From contig JAYXKI010000013.1 in assembly GCA_037892935.1 (NCBI GenBank), forward strand, positions 744,001-808,000: a stretch of 64,000 nt of DNA, in the 5' to 3' direction. The notes under the pieces are model-generated. The model made no database searches. It had not been told where the DNA came from and saw nothing but the letters and a program-made list of their open reading frames with translations. Source of the stretch: Phlebopus portentosus (taxonomy: Eukaryota; Basidiomycota; Agaricomycetes; Boletales; Boletinellaceae). Both the position numbers and the translations under genes were made by a program. This document shows, piece after piece, positions 36,928 through 48,235 of the stretch; positions within the stretch are counted from its first letter, which is position 1, and the number at the start of each line of letters is the position of its first letter.

Positions 36928-38277
36928 ATGTCGAGATCAGACAAGAAACCAGTCGGCTTCGCCACGCATATTACAGCGGGTGGTATCGCTGGCGCGATGG
37001 AAGCGGTGAGTTGAATGGATAATGCCACTCTACTTGATACTGATGAACTGTGCCTCTTATAGCTCGCATGTCAGCCGCTCGATACGATCAAAGTCCGAAT
37101 GCAGCTCTCGAAATCCGGGCTTGCTCCTGGGGTATGTATGCTTGACTTGCTTTGAGTGGTGGATGGCTGGTGTCGGGGAGAAGGTCTGGAAAGAAACTTT
37201 GAAATCACAAACGATCCAAGGTCGCATTTTGGGTGGCGATATGCGCGCAAAGAGCCGCGGTGATGTTGGGAAAGATAATATTTACGAAATTCAAGCGCGT
37301 ATATATGCGTGTGCGTCATGGATGGAAATGGTGATAGGCGCCCGTGTTGCGAACCAACCGGCTATCTCATAACCGGTCCCTGCCTCCTCAAACTCCTCAT
37401 CCTCATACATTCTCGTTTTACACCAGAAGAAAGAAAGCATGCTGACATTTACTCCCAAACAATTCAGACCAAACCCCGGGGGTTCATCGCAACAGGTGCA
37501 CAAATCGTACAACGCGAGACACCTCTCGCGCTGTATAAAGGCCTCGGCGCCGTCCTGAGCGGGATTGTACCCAAAATGTCCATCCGCTTCGCCTCGTTCG
37601 AATCATACAAAAGGGCCCTAGCCGACCCAGCGACAGGAAAGACCAGGACATCAGGCACCTTCCTCGCCGGACTCGGCGCAGGGACGACAGAAGCAGTCCT
37701 AATAGTCTGTCCAATGGAAGTCGTCAAAATCCGTTTGCAGGCGCAGAGCCACTCCCTCGCCGACCCCCTGGAGGTGCCGCGCTACCGGAACGCGGGGCAC
37801 GCGGTGTACACGATCGTGCGCGAGGAGGGGATCCGGGCGCTCTACCGCGGCGTGAGCCTGACTGCGCTGCGGCAGGCGACGAACCAGGGTGCGAACTTCA
37901 CGGCGTACCAGGAGCTCAAGAAGCTCGCGCATAGCTACCAGCCGGAGCTCGCGGAGCTGCCCTCCTACCAGACGATGCTGATTGGTCTCATCAGCGGGGC
38001 GATGGGCCCCTTTTCGAACGCGCCTATTGATACTATCAAGACGCGCCTCCAGAAGACGAGTTACCCGCCGGGTACGAGCGCGTGGACGAAGATATACGGC
38101 ATTGCTCAGGAGATGTTCAGACAGGAGGGCGCGAGGGCTTTCTATAAGGGGATCACGCCGAGAGTGCTGAGAGTCGCGCCTGGACAGGCTGTTGTGTTCC
38201 CCGTGTATGAGAAGGTGAGGATGATCGTGGAGAGATTGCAGAGTGAGGATGACATGGGAGAGGCGTACACTGAGTGA
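36928..38277 (+). CDS. SFC1: Mitochondrial carrier, SFC1/ACR1-like succinate-fumarate transporter
   Basis: Three exons: 36928-37005, 37063-37141 and 37468-38277. Three SLC25 repeats are visible through their P-x-D/E-x-x-K/R signatures: ACQPLDTIKVRMQ, VCPMEVVKIRLQAQ and NAPIDTIKTRLQK. Each is followed by the second helix pair (ALYKGLGAVLSGIVPKMSIR, ALYRGVSLTALRQATNQGAN, AFYKGITPRVLRVAPGQAVV). The N-terminus HITAGGIAGAMEALACQPLD matches the yeast SFC1/ACR1 type, which exchanges cytosolic succinate for fumarate across the inner mitochondrial membrane and supports growth on C2 compounds. Length is normal for the family. Third-exon GC content is markedly high (37740-38100). Confidence 0.9.
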
Positions 38278-38850
38278 ACGAGTCCGTACTTGTGTTGGGT
38301 GCGTAGATGGTGGAGGATGGATCCGTTTTACGTATATAGACTTCCTTTTTTCTTTCTGGACATACTTGTACATACGCATTTTTTGTACGCATACGTAGCC
38401 TTCCTGTGCATAATCCACTTGTTTGTTTGTTTTTCATTTTTCACGATTGAACGGTCCTCTTACTCAAACAGAGAAGAATAAAACGAGCGAGATCCAAAAA
38501 GCGAGTCCTACACGACATACTTATCCACCTTCGACACGTCTTGATCATTTGCAGTTAAATTCATTGACTGCAGAAACGAGACCTTCTAATTGAAGTTCTC
38601 TCGTCCCTCTCTTCGACGCAAGCGACCTTCCATCTTAACGACACACACAACATATTGCATCTTCGCGATCAGCCGTCAATACCATTAGCCATTAAAACCG
38701 TTCTTAAATCTATTTGCGGAGGTACATCCGTTTGGGGATACGATGATGCGTACAGACAGACAGACGGGATTGATCGACAGAAGACCATACATATAGTATA
38801 TGTAGTCGGTGAAGCACAATTTGCGAGCTGGCGCGTTCTCGCGCTCATAC
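38278..38850. other. Convergent intergenic region SFC1-like / ERD2
   Basis: Shared 3' flanks; no coding sequence or repeat recognised. Confidence 0.45.
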
Positions 38851-39813
38851 TCATGCCGGCAGCTCGAATTTCTGTCCATGCAGTACTCTGATGAGATAAA
38901 TAAGTTGGGCGAACGAGCAGCTTATGGGGATGGAGGATACGCACTTTGTGAAATAGATATAGAAAAAGTCCAAATACAACCCCGTCTGCACTAATCCAGC
39001 GATGACCGCAATGGGGTCGACGGTGCCCTCGCTGAAGTAGCGGTAGATCCAGTTCGGGATGTATAGCGCTCTGTAGGCTCCGAGCGCAGCGACGTAATGT
39101 GTCGTGATTGTCTCGGCTTCGCCTGTCCGCTGAAGCATGAAGAGCTGCGGGAGGATAGCGACACTCTCCAGGAAGATACTGAACGACCAGAGGACCTCGA
39201 CGAACGAGAATTTGTAGTTGAAGAGAAGGGAAAGGAGGAATGACGGGCCGAGGAGGAACTCGATTCGGAAGGTGTCGATGCTCGGGTCGTGTGTCGGTCT
39301 GATTGAAGAGGGGGGATGAGAGGGCGGGGGGACACGACGCAGCAGGAATTTGAGTGCCATGACAAGTGGACTTGCGGTTAGTATGTATGTACAGCTGAAA
39401 AGGAGAGGACGAGAGAGCTTACCTGAAGCGGAATTTCATGAGATAGAGGATATAGCAGCTACTACCGATGAAGAAGAGCTTCATGGTGGTGTTGTACAAG
39501 GAGACATATTCGCCAAAGAAAAGGTCGAGATAACGCGTGATGAAGACGACGACATAGAGTGCTTGAGTCTTGAATGAGATGCCTAGCATCCATAAGAGTA
39601 AAACGAAACACAAGAAAATTAGCACTGCAACTTGACGAAACAAAGACTAGATGAAACGACGCACCTCGACACGATCTTGAAGTCTGGATCTTGTGCAACA
39701 GGATGCCAATGGACGCCAAGTGCGAGAGGTCACCTAATTAGCCATTAATTTTTTTTTCCGTCATAGACGGCTAGATAGACAAACCCACCGAGAAACCGAA
39801 AAATGTTCATCAT
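38851..39813 (-). CDS. ERD2: ER lumen protein-retaining (HDEL/KDEL) receptor
   Basis: Five exons join in frame from MMNIFRFLG at 39813 (or the next Met at 39810) to a stop at 38851. Landmarks: [136 protein letters not shown] and the C-terminal [14 protein letters not shown]. These are the most conserved parts of the seven-helix ERD2 family, which binds the C-terminal HDEL of escaped ER proteins in the Golgi and returns them by COPI vesicles. Residues known to contact ligand (Arg, Asp, Glu in these blocks) are present. Its upstream DNA is part of the tandem duplication that starts at about 39905. Confidence 0.95.
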
Positions 39814-40433
39814 GCGTCACACCTATTTCGGCCGCCCAGAAAGACTGTAATGTGCGTCGACAACGTCGCGGGTGCAGAGTTGAGGGGCGGAAGGTATGAG
39901 GAGAACGAAGGTATGGACGTGCTTTGCGGATGCACAGTAGTTACACGGACACGCACGCACACACAAAACGACGTGACGTGTCTGTTTGTGCTTGTTTGTT
40001 GCGATCTGCATGTTGCTGTTTTTTGCATTTTCTTTCTTTCTTTTCTTTCTATTACGAGCCACGCATCCCTTCCTCATTCGTTCTTCAAGCATATATTCGT
40101 GCACACTCGTAACCAGTTTCAACTGTCTGCGGTCAGAGAAATTGACTCAAAAAGAAGAGAAAAACTATTTGGACATATCGCGCGTAACAGCTCCTATAAT
40201 CTGGTCCTCCTTCACTAGGACTGTGGCCACTTCGCAGCAGGTCTTTCTACACTCTTTCACAAAGTCCTTGTTCATCAGCGAACTCACTAATTATAACTCT
40301 TCTGACGCCATCACCAACCACTGTGCATACAACGACGCTACATGTGTAACTCGTAGATGTGCTCCTTTCCTTTCCACGGCCAACGTATACATCCAATCCG
40401 CGATTAATTCTCGACCTTCTTCTGATGATCGTG

Positions 40434-43387
40434 ATGGATGCTGACGAGACAGATGCTCAGAGAAATCGGCCTTCCGATGATGGTCCTGTCCGCGAGGCTG
40501 CGGACACGTTTAAGAAGGAGTCGTGGGAAGACATCGATAATGCGGGGAGGGCGATGAGGAAATCGATAAAACCGACATCGCGGAAGCGAAAGCGCACTTC
40601 TTGTGAAGACGGCGACTCGGACTCAGACGTACCAGTGGCTTGCGCTCGCTCGAAAGATCCCCCGTCGCTTATCACTTACGGCCCCGAGAGTATGTCAGAT
40701 TCTCGAGCTTTTCAAGACTCCGCGAAACGCCCACGACGATATTCTCGAGGTATTTGTGCAGATAATGAGCCGTTAGCTTGTGTTTGTATGACCGTTCAAA
40801 TTTCAGGCACAGTCCATGGTCCTGTGATTGCTGAGGATTGTCGAAAGATTCTCTCCGCGCCTCAGAGCCGTATATTGACGAAACGAGCCCCGATGAGAAT
40901 GGCCCTGGCGAAGATCACGAAACCGATCCATTGCTTCTGTAAGCCAGGACAACTTCAGAACATTTTTAAAGACTACTTCCTCGGTAAGTCCATTCTCTGC
41001 ATTTAAATCAAATACTTCTTAATCTCGCTGTTGCTGCTGTTTCTCGCCAGCGATTTCCCGGCTTCACGAACGCGGTCTTGGATACCGTAGCATCAGTTTA
41101 GAGAATCTCTCTATTTCTGTCAATGAACTGCTGGACGGAGATACAGAGGGCATTCTGACCAGCTTGGACGGTGTAGACGTCTGTGTTGGGAAGAAGCTGG
41201 CAGAGGCTCTGCCTGTAAGCGTCTACTTATTGTTTCTATTTTTTTCTTTTAAAAAATCTCACTGCTGTGATTCTCCTTCAAAGTCTATCGTTAGTACATT
41301 ACCCTCAAGGATAAGAGCCCATTTTCCCAACGACGTCCCATTTGATGGTCCCCTTCAGATTTTTCTCTACCTCATCACAATAATGACCTCACGCCATGGA
41401 ATATGCAATAACAAGTGCGAATGCGAATGCGAAATATATGACAGATCCATACTTGACATCCTCAAGGCCTCGCATCAGACTCGGAGAGCAAAGGCACTGA
41501 ATGCTACGACATTCATCGAGAGTGTTGTGGAATGTGCACATCCGTACTTCCACCAACTCAAAGATTATCTGAGGATCCTTCACACGCCATTGTTCAGCCG
41601 ACGAATAATTTCCATACAGAAGATACAAGCTCGATCGCGTGCCTCTCAGGTCGATATATTCGACAACACTATGCTGAGAGGCGGATACGGTGAATGGTGG
41701 TCGGAAATCATACTTGATGGAGCACTCAAACTCTTGGATTCGCTTAAGAAGAGAACCGGGCGGACGGAGGAGGGAAACGATACAGACAAGGCGATAAGTT
41801 TCGATGCGTATGAGAGAGATAGGCTGGCAGGCTTGCCAACGTGTGCGATGGCGAAAAAAAGCGAGGAACTGGATTGGACGCGTCTCGATGCGTGTCTAGA
41901 CGCGTCATCACCCAGTCCTTTCATCCGCCACAGGAGTACGACGCTTCGATGTATCAAGGATCAAACCGTACAGTGCGATATCGAAAAGCGTCTCGCGATC
42001 GCTGTTGCACTTGTTGCACTTGCAACAAAGACGATGATCCTGGATGCTGCCAGCTTTCCGCAGCACTTCTACCCGCAAAGGCTTCCACGACGAAAGCGAA
42101 CACCGATTAGGGTCGCTTTGGCCAAGGTCACCAAGCCTGTTACCTACTTCAGCAATCCTCGGCAGCTATTCGACGCCGTCGAGGATTATAACATTTGTAG
42201 GCTTAATCTTTTTCCCTCCTATCTAACCTGCCTGTTAACGCGCGGGACTTTCTTAAGCGATCGCTGAACTTCAAGGCCTCGAGCTTTATCATCGTCTTAT
42301 CGGGCTTGAGAATCTTTCTACCACTGCAGGTGTTAAACCGCGCAAGAAGCTGTTTGAGGAACCGGTCGGGATTTTAACCAGCTTGGACGGTGTGGATATT
42401 GGATTGCGGAAGCCGACGGAAGGGCAACGTCTTCCTGTAAGCACGGATTTTCCTTGCAGTATCCCACGATCATTGCTAATTCGAATACAAACAATGGAGG
42501 TCATCGTCAATACACTACCCGCGAGACTCGCGTTCCCAAATCTCGACTTATCATTATCATACTTTGATCACCGGAAAGCGCTTCGTCAGATTCTTGACTG
42601 CCTCATGTGGATAACGACGACGCGCTGGGGACCGTATAACGACAAATGCAGATCGAGTTGGAGCAGCGAAACTCTCATGGAAAGGTCGCCTGTGTACAAG
42701 TGGCATCTTCTGGCAAACGAGAACTGGGATGGAAGTGAGTCCGATATCGGTGGCACGAGGAAGAAAAAAGTCGAGATCATGAGGACGCGAGGGGCTTTCG
42801 AAGAAAATGTAATTAAGTTCATCCAACCGTATTTTCGAATGTTCAAGGCACATATGAAACTCCTGCGCACCGCCTCCTACGACACACTGAAGTCCTTCGC
42901 CGAAGAGATCATCCGATCAGATCTCACCACTTCATTTCTTAAAGACAGGGAAGGTCGTATGTGGTGGATAAACATCATGGCCTCATCTTCGCTTCACGTG
43001 TTCCGCATGCAGAGTCTGGATTGCAATCTTCCGTTACCGCCCACGCCTGAATGGGGAAAGATGAATGAATATGCGGGCTTCGAGCAGCCTGAGGGGGAAA
43101 ATTTACGCAGTAGTGGGAACATAGATAGGGATCGGGACGTGGACCCGCACTGTCGTGACGACCGTCGGAATGAGGTGGTTTCTGTCAAGAGTAGGGATAC
43201 GGTTGCTGCGCAGGTGAATCCCAGTCCTTCCTTAAGGCATTGTTCATGCGTTGCCTGCAAGTCCCTCCACCACCTTAGCTGGGTTGACGCCGCTGTCACT
43301 GCTAATACTACACCGCGTGATCGGATTCAGGACGTCATTCATGGTAACCAGACGATAATACCTGGATCGGGATTAGGACGAAGATAA
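40434..43387 (+). CDS. Double-module FunK1-like pseudokinase, copy A
   Basis: Five exons (40434-40983, 41051-41214, 41284-42196, 42258-42436, 42500-43387) join in frame to 897 residues. The N-terminus is acidic, then basic (RKRKR at 50-54), with a Cys cluster C108/C116/C118. Module 1 (about 145-500) starts SRILTKRAPMRMALAKITKP, which is FunK1's R-x-L-T-x-x-R-x-x-x pattern before the catalytic loop. The HRD position reads YRS (195-197), the Asn five residues later is kept, and the LID segment is GILTSLDGVDV. Module 2 (about 510-860) repeats this: RKRTPIRVALAKVTKP, HRL at 554-556, and again GILTSLDGVDV. FDGPLQIFLYLITIMT and ALRQILDCLMWITTT equal the FunK1 DLESxFYVLLW helix. The tail has HCSCVAC. 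Known FunK1 proteins are fungal kinases of unclear role; both modules here lack the catalytic Asp, so binding or scaffolding is inferred. Confidence 0.75.
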
Positions 43388-43842
43388 TACAGGTCCATGT
43401 GCGATTTGCTAAAAGTATCGGAAGAAGACGCGTAAGAATGGTGCCGGACGACTCGAGTGAACCTTGTATTGATTCAATGTCTTTCTTGTAGAGTGTCGTA
43501 GGGTAAAAGCCGGCTCTCGTATTAGTTGTCTAACAATGGGAGCTTGTTCAAAGTAATGTCTGGGCGGAAATAATAGAGTATCTCGATTACAAGAAAAGGA
43601 GAGGATCTATCCTCGCGTCCTTCACCGGAGCAGTGCAACGCCTGGTGGTTACAAACAATTCAGTATGTTGTCGTTAAATCATAAAGAACCACGGGGACGG
43701 TGTCAATAATAATGTTAGTGTACGGGAGAGTGTAACATCTGACCTTCTTTCGGTCCGCCGACGCGCCTATGACTCTCATGTTCAACGCCATTCGGTCATC
43801 AAGATCTTGGATATTCAATGAAGGGTCCGAGGATGGACAGGG

Positions 43843-43866
43843 AAATAAAATAAAATAAAATAAAAA
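43843..43866. repeat. AAAAT-type microsatellite
   Basis: About four tandem AAATA/TAAAA units lie at the position where unit 2 carries an extra 1.7 kb, so this marks an indel breakpoint between the duplicated units. Confidence 0.7.
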
Positions 43867-43924
43867 CTCAACCTTCAGAAACAAATGTACATGCGCGCAA
43901 CTCCAACGGTCTCATAACCAGATC

Positions 43925-44115
43925 CTACAACCTCTTCGCACTTAAGAAGACATCGAAAGTTCCTCCATACCTTCTCCCACGATTGCTCGCTCCGAATCAC
44001 CCGTTGTTCGTTCTGTCTACAGTAGTGCCAGTGTACCCCTGGTATCCGTAAAATGCACCAAAGCAGTCACCAGTGAATTAGAAGGGTCTGAGGAAGAAGG
44101 AGAGCCATTAGATAG
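43925..44115 (-). pseudogene. Decayed 3' fragment of the L-type lectin gene
   Basis: The minus strand matches the last exon of the intact lectin gene at 50035-50220. Readable pieces are CFGAFYGYQGYTG and FDVFLSAKRL against FAGVCFGAFYGYQEY and FDVFSSAKRF of the intact gene. Stops interrupt the frame at two places, and nothing of the lectin domain precedes it. It is a by-product of the tandem duplication, whose right edge fell inside the lectin gene. Confidence 0.8.
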
Positions 44116-44636
44116 AGGATGGCTGAGTATTGAGGTATGGATGTGCTAAGTGCTTTTATATGTCGGGGGTGCACTCGGACACACACCAAAGAGACGGACG
44201 CGACGCCTTTCTTTGTACTTGTTTGTTACGATCTGCGTTTCTACAATACCTATCTTTGCCTTTTGGTTTCACTTTACCATGAACACCGTTTCCGACTGAG
44301 CTTGTGCGTTTTCTCTCCAGATACAAGTCAGCAAGTGATTTTCTGAAGCTTCTCTTCTAGTCTGAGAGCTCAAATTCCCAGATCACCATCACTTGGATAT
44401 ATCGCGGCGCGGCGGCTCTTATAGGCTGCTTCCTCTTTCACTGTGGTCACTACGCAATAGGTCCTTCCACAAAGACCAAATATCTTCAGACAACTCATTT
44501 TGACAACTCTTATAGTATTGTCGCCAACCGCTGTGCATACAACGGCGCTATTACTCGTTTCTGCTGTCCCTTTCATTTCCACGACCAACCGATATACCTA
44601 CTTCGCCTGAAACCACCCTTCTCCTGCCGATTTGTG

Positions 44637-47600
44637 ATGGAGACCAACGATATAGAAGCCCAGAGAAACAGGACATCCGATGATGGTCCTGTCCGCGAAG
44701 GTGCAGATACACTTAGGAAAAGGTCATGCGAAGGCATCGACTCTGTCGTGGTGAAGTCGATCAAGCCGACCTTGATGAAGCGAAGACGCACTTCTCGTAA
44801 ATACAATGACTCGGACTCGGATTTACAAATGGGACCCGTCTGTTCGGGAGAATTCACGGGGATCACTTATGCTCATAAGCATATGTCAGTTTCTCGAGTC
44901 TTAGAAGAAATACCCGAACGCCGACGACGATGCCCCCGATGCATTTGTGCGAATATGGCGCAGTTATCGTGCGCCTGTATGCTGATTCAAACTTCCGACA
45001 TAGTCCATGGCCCCGCAATTGCCGAGGACTGTCGAAAGACTACCTTACGATGCATGAGAAACCTGGCATCCATTCCGTTCAAGACTCCGGACTATCTTCA
45101 TCCTCGGAAGCTTCTTTCTGTGCCTCGGAGTCGCATACTCCGGAAGCGGGCTTCGACAAGAATGGTCCTGGCGGAGATCACGAAACCGATACTTACCTTC
45201 AGTAATCCTGGACAACTTCAGAACGCTTTCAATGACTACTTGCTCGGTAAGTCCATTTTCTACATTTACATCATACCATTCTTATTCTCTTAATCTCGCT
45301 AGCGATTTCCCAACTTCAGAATTACGGTCTCGCGTACCGTAGCATGGGTTGGGAGAATCTTTCTATTTCTACCAACCGAACGCGAAACAAGGATGCAGAG
45401 GGCATTCTGACTAGCTTGGATGGTGTAGACGTTCATCTTCAGAAAAAGAGGAAAGAAGGTCTACCCGTAAGCGTCTGCTTCGCATCGTATCTATTGTTTC
45501 TTCTATCTCACTTTATGTGATTCTCCTCCCGAAGTCCTTCATCAACACGCTGCCCGCGAAGCTACCGGATCGAAAGCTCAACGAATACGGGTTCAAGCCA
45601 TTTGATGGACCTCGACAGATTTTCCTCTGCCTCATCTGGATTATGACTTCGCGTCATGGACCATGCGATACAGTGCGCAAAATATATCATGAACATCCCA
45701 TATGGATGTCTCCTGTCTTCTATTGGCATACTTGGGGCCAGGGGGACCAGAATTATTACGGAGAGCCTACAGCTGAAACCCTCTACGCCTCGCGACAAAC
45801 TCAGAAAGCAGAAGCACTGAGGGACAAGGAAAATTTTGAGAGCGTCATAGAGTATGTGCATCCGTACTTCGATCACCTCAAGGAATATCTCAGGGTCCTG
45901 CGCGCGGCGATGTACGATTACCGACAGGTCATCCAAGAATTAGTTCGATCGCGTCTCTCCGAGATCTCCATATACAGCAGCATTGTGGCGGAGGCCGTGG
46001 AACACTCGTACGGAGAATGGTGGTCTGGCATCATGTTTGATACGGCACTCAGACATTGGGATGCACATAGGAAGAAAACTGGATGGAGAGATGATGGTTA
46101 CGATACGGACAAGGCGATAAGCTTTGAGGCGTATGAGAAAGGTAAGCTGACAAGCTTACCGGAGTATGCGCGGGTGAAAGAAAGCGGAGAACTGGATCGG
46201 ACGTGCTTCAACACCTGTCTAAACGAGTCATCGCCCATGGATTTCATTCGGGGCAGGAATACAACGTTCCGATTGCTAAAGGACAAAGTGTCGCAGTACA
46301 CTAGCGAAAACCCGCACGGAAAGCGTGCCGTGAGTGTCGCATCTGCCTCGAAGACGATAATTCCAGACCCTGTCGATTTCTCGGAGCACTTCTACCCTCA
46401 AAGGCCTCCTCGACGAACACGAAAACCGATTCGGGTGGTCTTGGCCGAGATCACCAAGCCCGTTACCTACTTCGTCAATCCTAGGCAGCTCTTTGCCGCC
46501 GTTAAGGATTATATCTCCTGTAGGCTAAATCTCTCCTCCAATCCAACCTTCCTGTTGACGCGCGAGACTTTCTTCAGCGATCGTCGAACTTCAAGGCCTC
46601 GGGCTTATGCATCGTCTTATTGGATTGGAGAGCCTTTCTATTGCTGCAAATGTTACAGCGCTCAAGGATCGGTTTGATGAAGAACCAGTCGGGATCCTCA
46701 CGAGTTTGGACGGTGTGGATGTTCGGCCGCAGAAGCCGACGGAAGGGCAATATTTACCTGTAAGGACAGATTTCCTTCACCGTGTTGTACGACCATTGCT
46801 AACATAGGCAACAATGAAGGTTGTTGTCAATACGCTACCCGCCAGACTCGCTTCTCCGACCTTCGACTCAGCGGCCTTCGATCACCGGGACGGTCCTCGC
46901 CAAATTCTTCTCTGTCTCATGTGGATTATCACGACGCGCCGTGGACCGTATAACGACGAATGCAAATTCTATTCGAATAGCGGAAGTACCATGGAGAAAT
47001 CATCTGTGTACAAATGGCATCTTCTGGCAAAAGAGAACAGGGATGGGGACGATAACGATATCAAAGTTATGAGGCGGAAGAAATTCCAGATCATGTGCAA
47101 GACACAGGAGTTTGAAGAAAATGTAGTCAACTTCATCCAGCCGTATTTTGAAGAATTTAAGACACACCTGAGGCTCCTGCGCACAGCCCTGTACGACGAA
47201 TTTGAGTCTTTCGCCGCAGGTGTCATCCGATCGGGTAACCCCGGTACATTTCCCAAGGACCGGGACAACCTTATGTGGTGGACGAAGGCCATGACTTCAC
47301 TTGCGCTGACGGTGGACCGCGAGGTGATGGCTACGCACCCAGAGATTGAGGCACCGCTGACGCCGAGATGGGAAGAGACGAATAAATGTGCGAGCTTTGA
47401 GCCTGTTGAGAGGGGAAACTTACCTTTCGGTGTGAAGACGGAGGATGGTCAGGGCGCGGACACGTACTGTTTTGACAAGTGTCGAAATGTGGTCTCGCCA
47501 ATTGGGTTTGTCAGGGGGAGGAATACGGTAGCTAGGCCGGTGAATCTCATTACTTCCTCAAGACATTGTTCATGCGTTGCGTGCACCTCCGTTGCTACTC

Positions 47601-47770
47601 TCAGCAAACTTGCCACCGGTAATGCTGCGCTGTGCGATCGGACTCTGGATTTCATTCAGGAATGCTACGCAGATGCAATTTCAATGGAGATCGAGCATTA
47701 TTGTAGAAGGATGGAATCTGAGGGAAGAGGAGAGGAAACCCCGGTTGATCAGGAACGTGAACGAAGGTAG
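44637..47770 (+). CDS. Double-module FunK1-like pseudokinase, copy B
   Basis: Five exons (44637-45246, 45303-45466, 45535-46519, 46578-46759, 46820-47770) give 963 residues, with introns at the same places and phases as copy A. The start METNDIEAQRNRTSDDGPVR matches copy A. Exon 1 has about 75 extra bases (after AEDCRK) not present in copy A. Cys cluster CICANMAQLSCACM. Module 1: SRILRKRASTRMVLAEITKP, YRSMGWENL in place of HRDISxxNI, GILTSLDGVDV. Module 2: RRTRKPIRVVLAEITKP, MHRLIGLESL (here also the Asn is lost), GILTSLDGVDV. FDGPRQIFLCLIWIMTSR and DGPRQILLCLMWIITTR are the FunK1 C-lobe helix. The tail repeats RHCSCVACTS and then extends past copy A with a charged end (EGRGEETPVDQERERR). Function unknown; catalytic residues missing as in copy A. 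Confidence 0.75.
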
Positions 47771-48235
47771 TACGGATCAGCGATTGCAAGGTGTTCCTTT
47801 GCTGAAAGTTTCTGAAGAAGACGCATTAGAATGGTGATCGACTCGATTCTGAACCTCACATTGTTATGATCATCTTTTTTGTAGCCTTTATAAAGCTCAC
47901 ATACACCTCGTAGTGTTTCGTAACTCTCGTGCCAGCCATCTAATAAAGGAACCTTCCAGTGAAGTCTGGACCGAAATAATAACATATCACGGTTCCAATG
48001 TTAAGAGGCGATTCGTCCTCGAGTCCCTCACGACGTGATACGTACATGGCACGTACGAACAATCAGGAATGTCGTCGTCCGATCCCAGAGAATCACGGAG
48101 ATAAGGCCAATGTACGAGAGGAAGTAACATAAAACCTCTCCGTCTGAGCATCTTTCAGTCCGAATCGACGATCGACGCGCCAACGACTCTCAGACCCATA
48201 ACGATCCAATTATCGAGATCATTGAATGCAGAAGA
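47771..48235. other. 3' flank of copy B, homologous to unit 1
   Basis: Aligns with 43388-43830. No coding sequence; shared words include GTCTGG.C.GAAATAATA and GACGCGCC.A.GACTCTCA. Confidence 0.6.

Larger units (their letters stand above)
39905..44127. repeat. Tandem segmental duplication, unit 1
   Basis: The unit begins in the ERD2 upstream region (GGTATGGACGTGCT near 39911) and ends in a decayed lectin 3' fragment. The same order recurs in unit 2: GGTATGGATGTGCT near 44133, an upstream tract with CGACG and CTTGTTTGTT, the FunK1-like gene, a 3' flank with GACGCGCC..CGACTCTCA-like sequence, and the lectin 3' end. The divergence is visible everywhere at base level, so the duplication is not recent. 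Confidence 0.8.

Noticed and set aside
37699..38418. 239-codon minus-strand frame
   Set aside because: Lies opposite the GC-rich third exon of the SFC1-like carrier, which explains the lack of stops; composition is Arg/His-rich as expected for a shadow.
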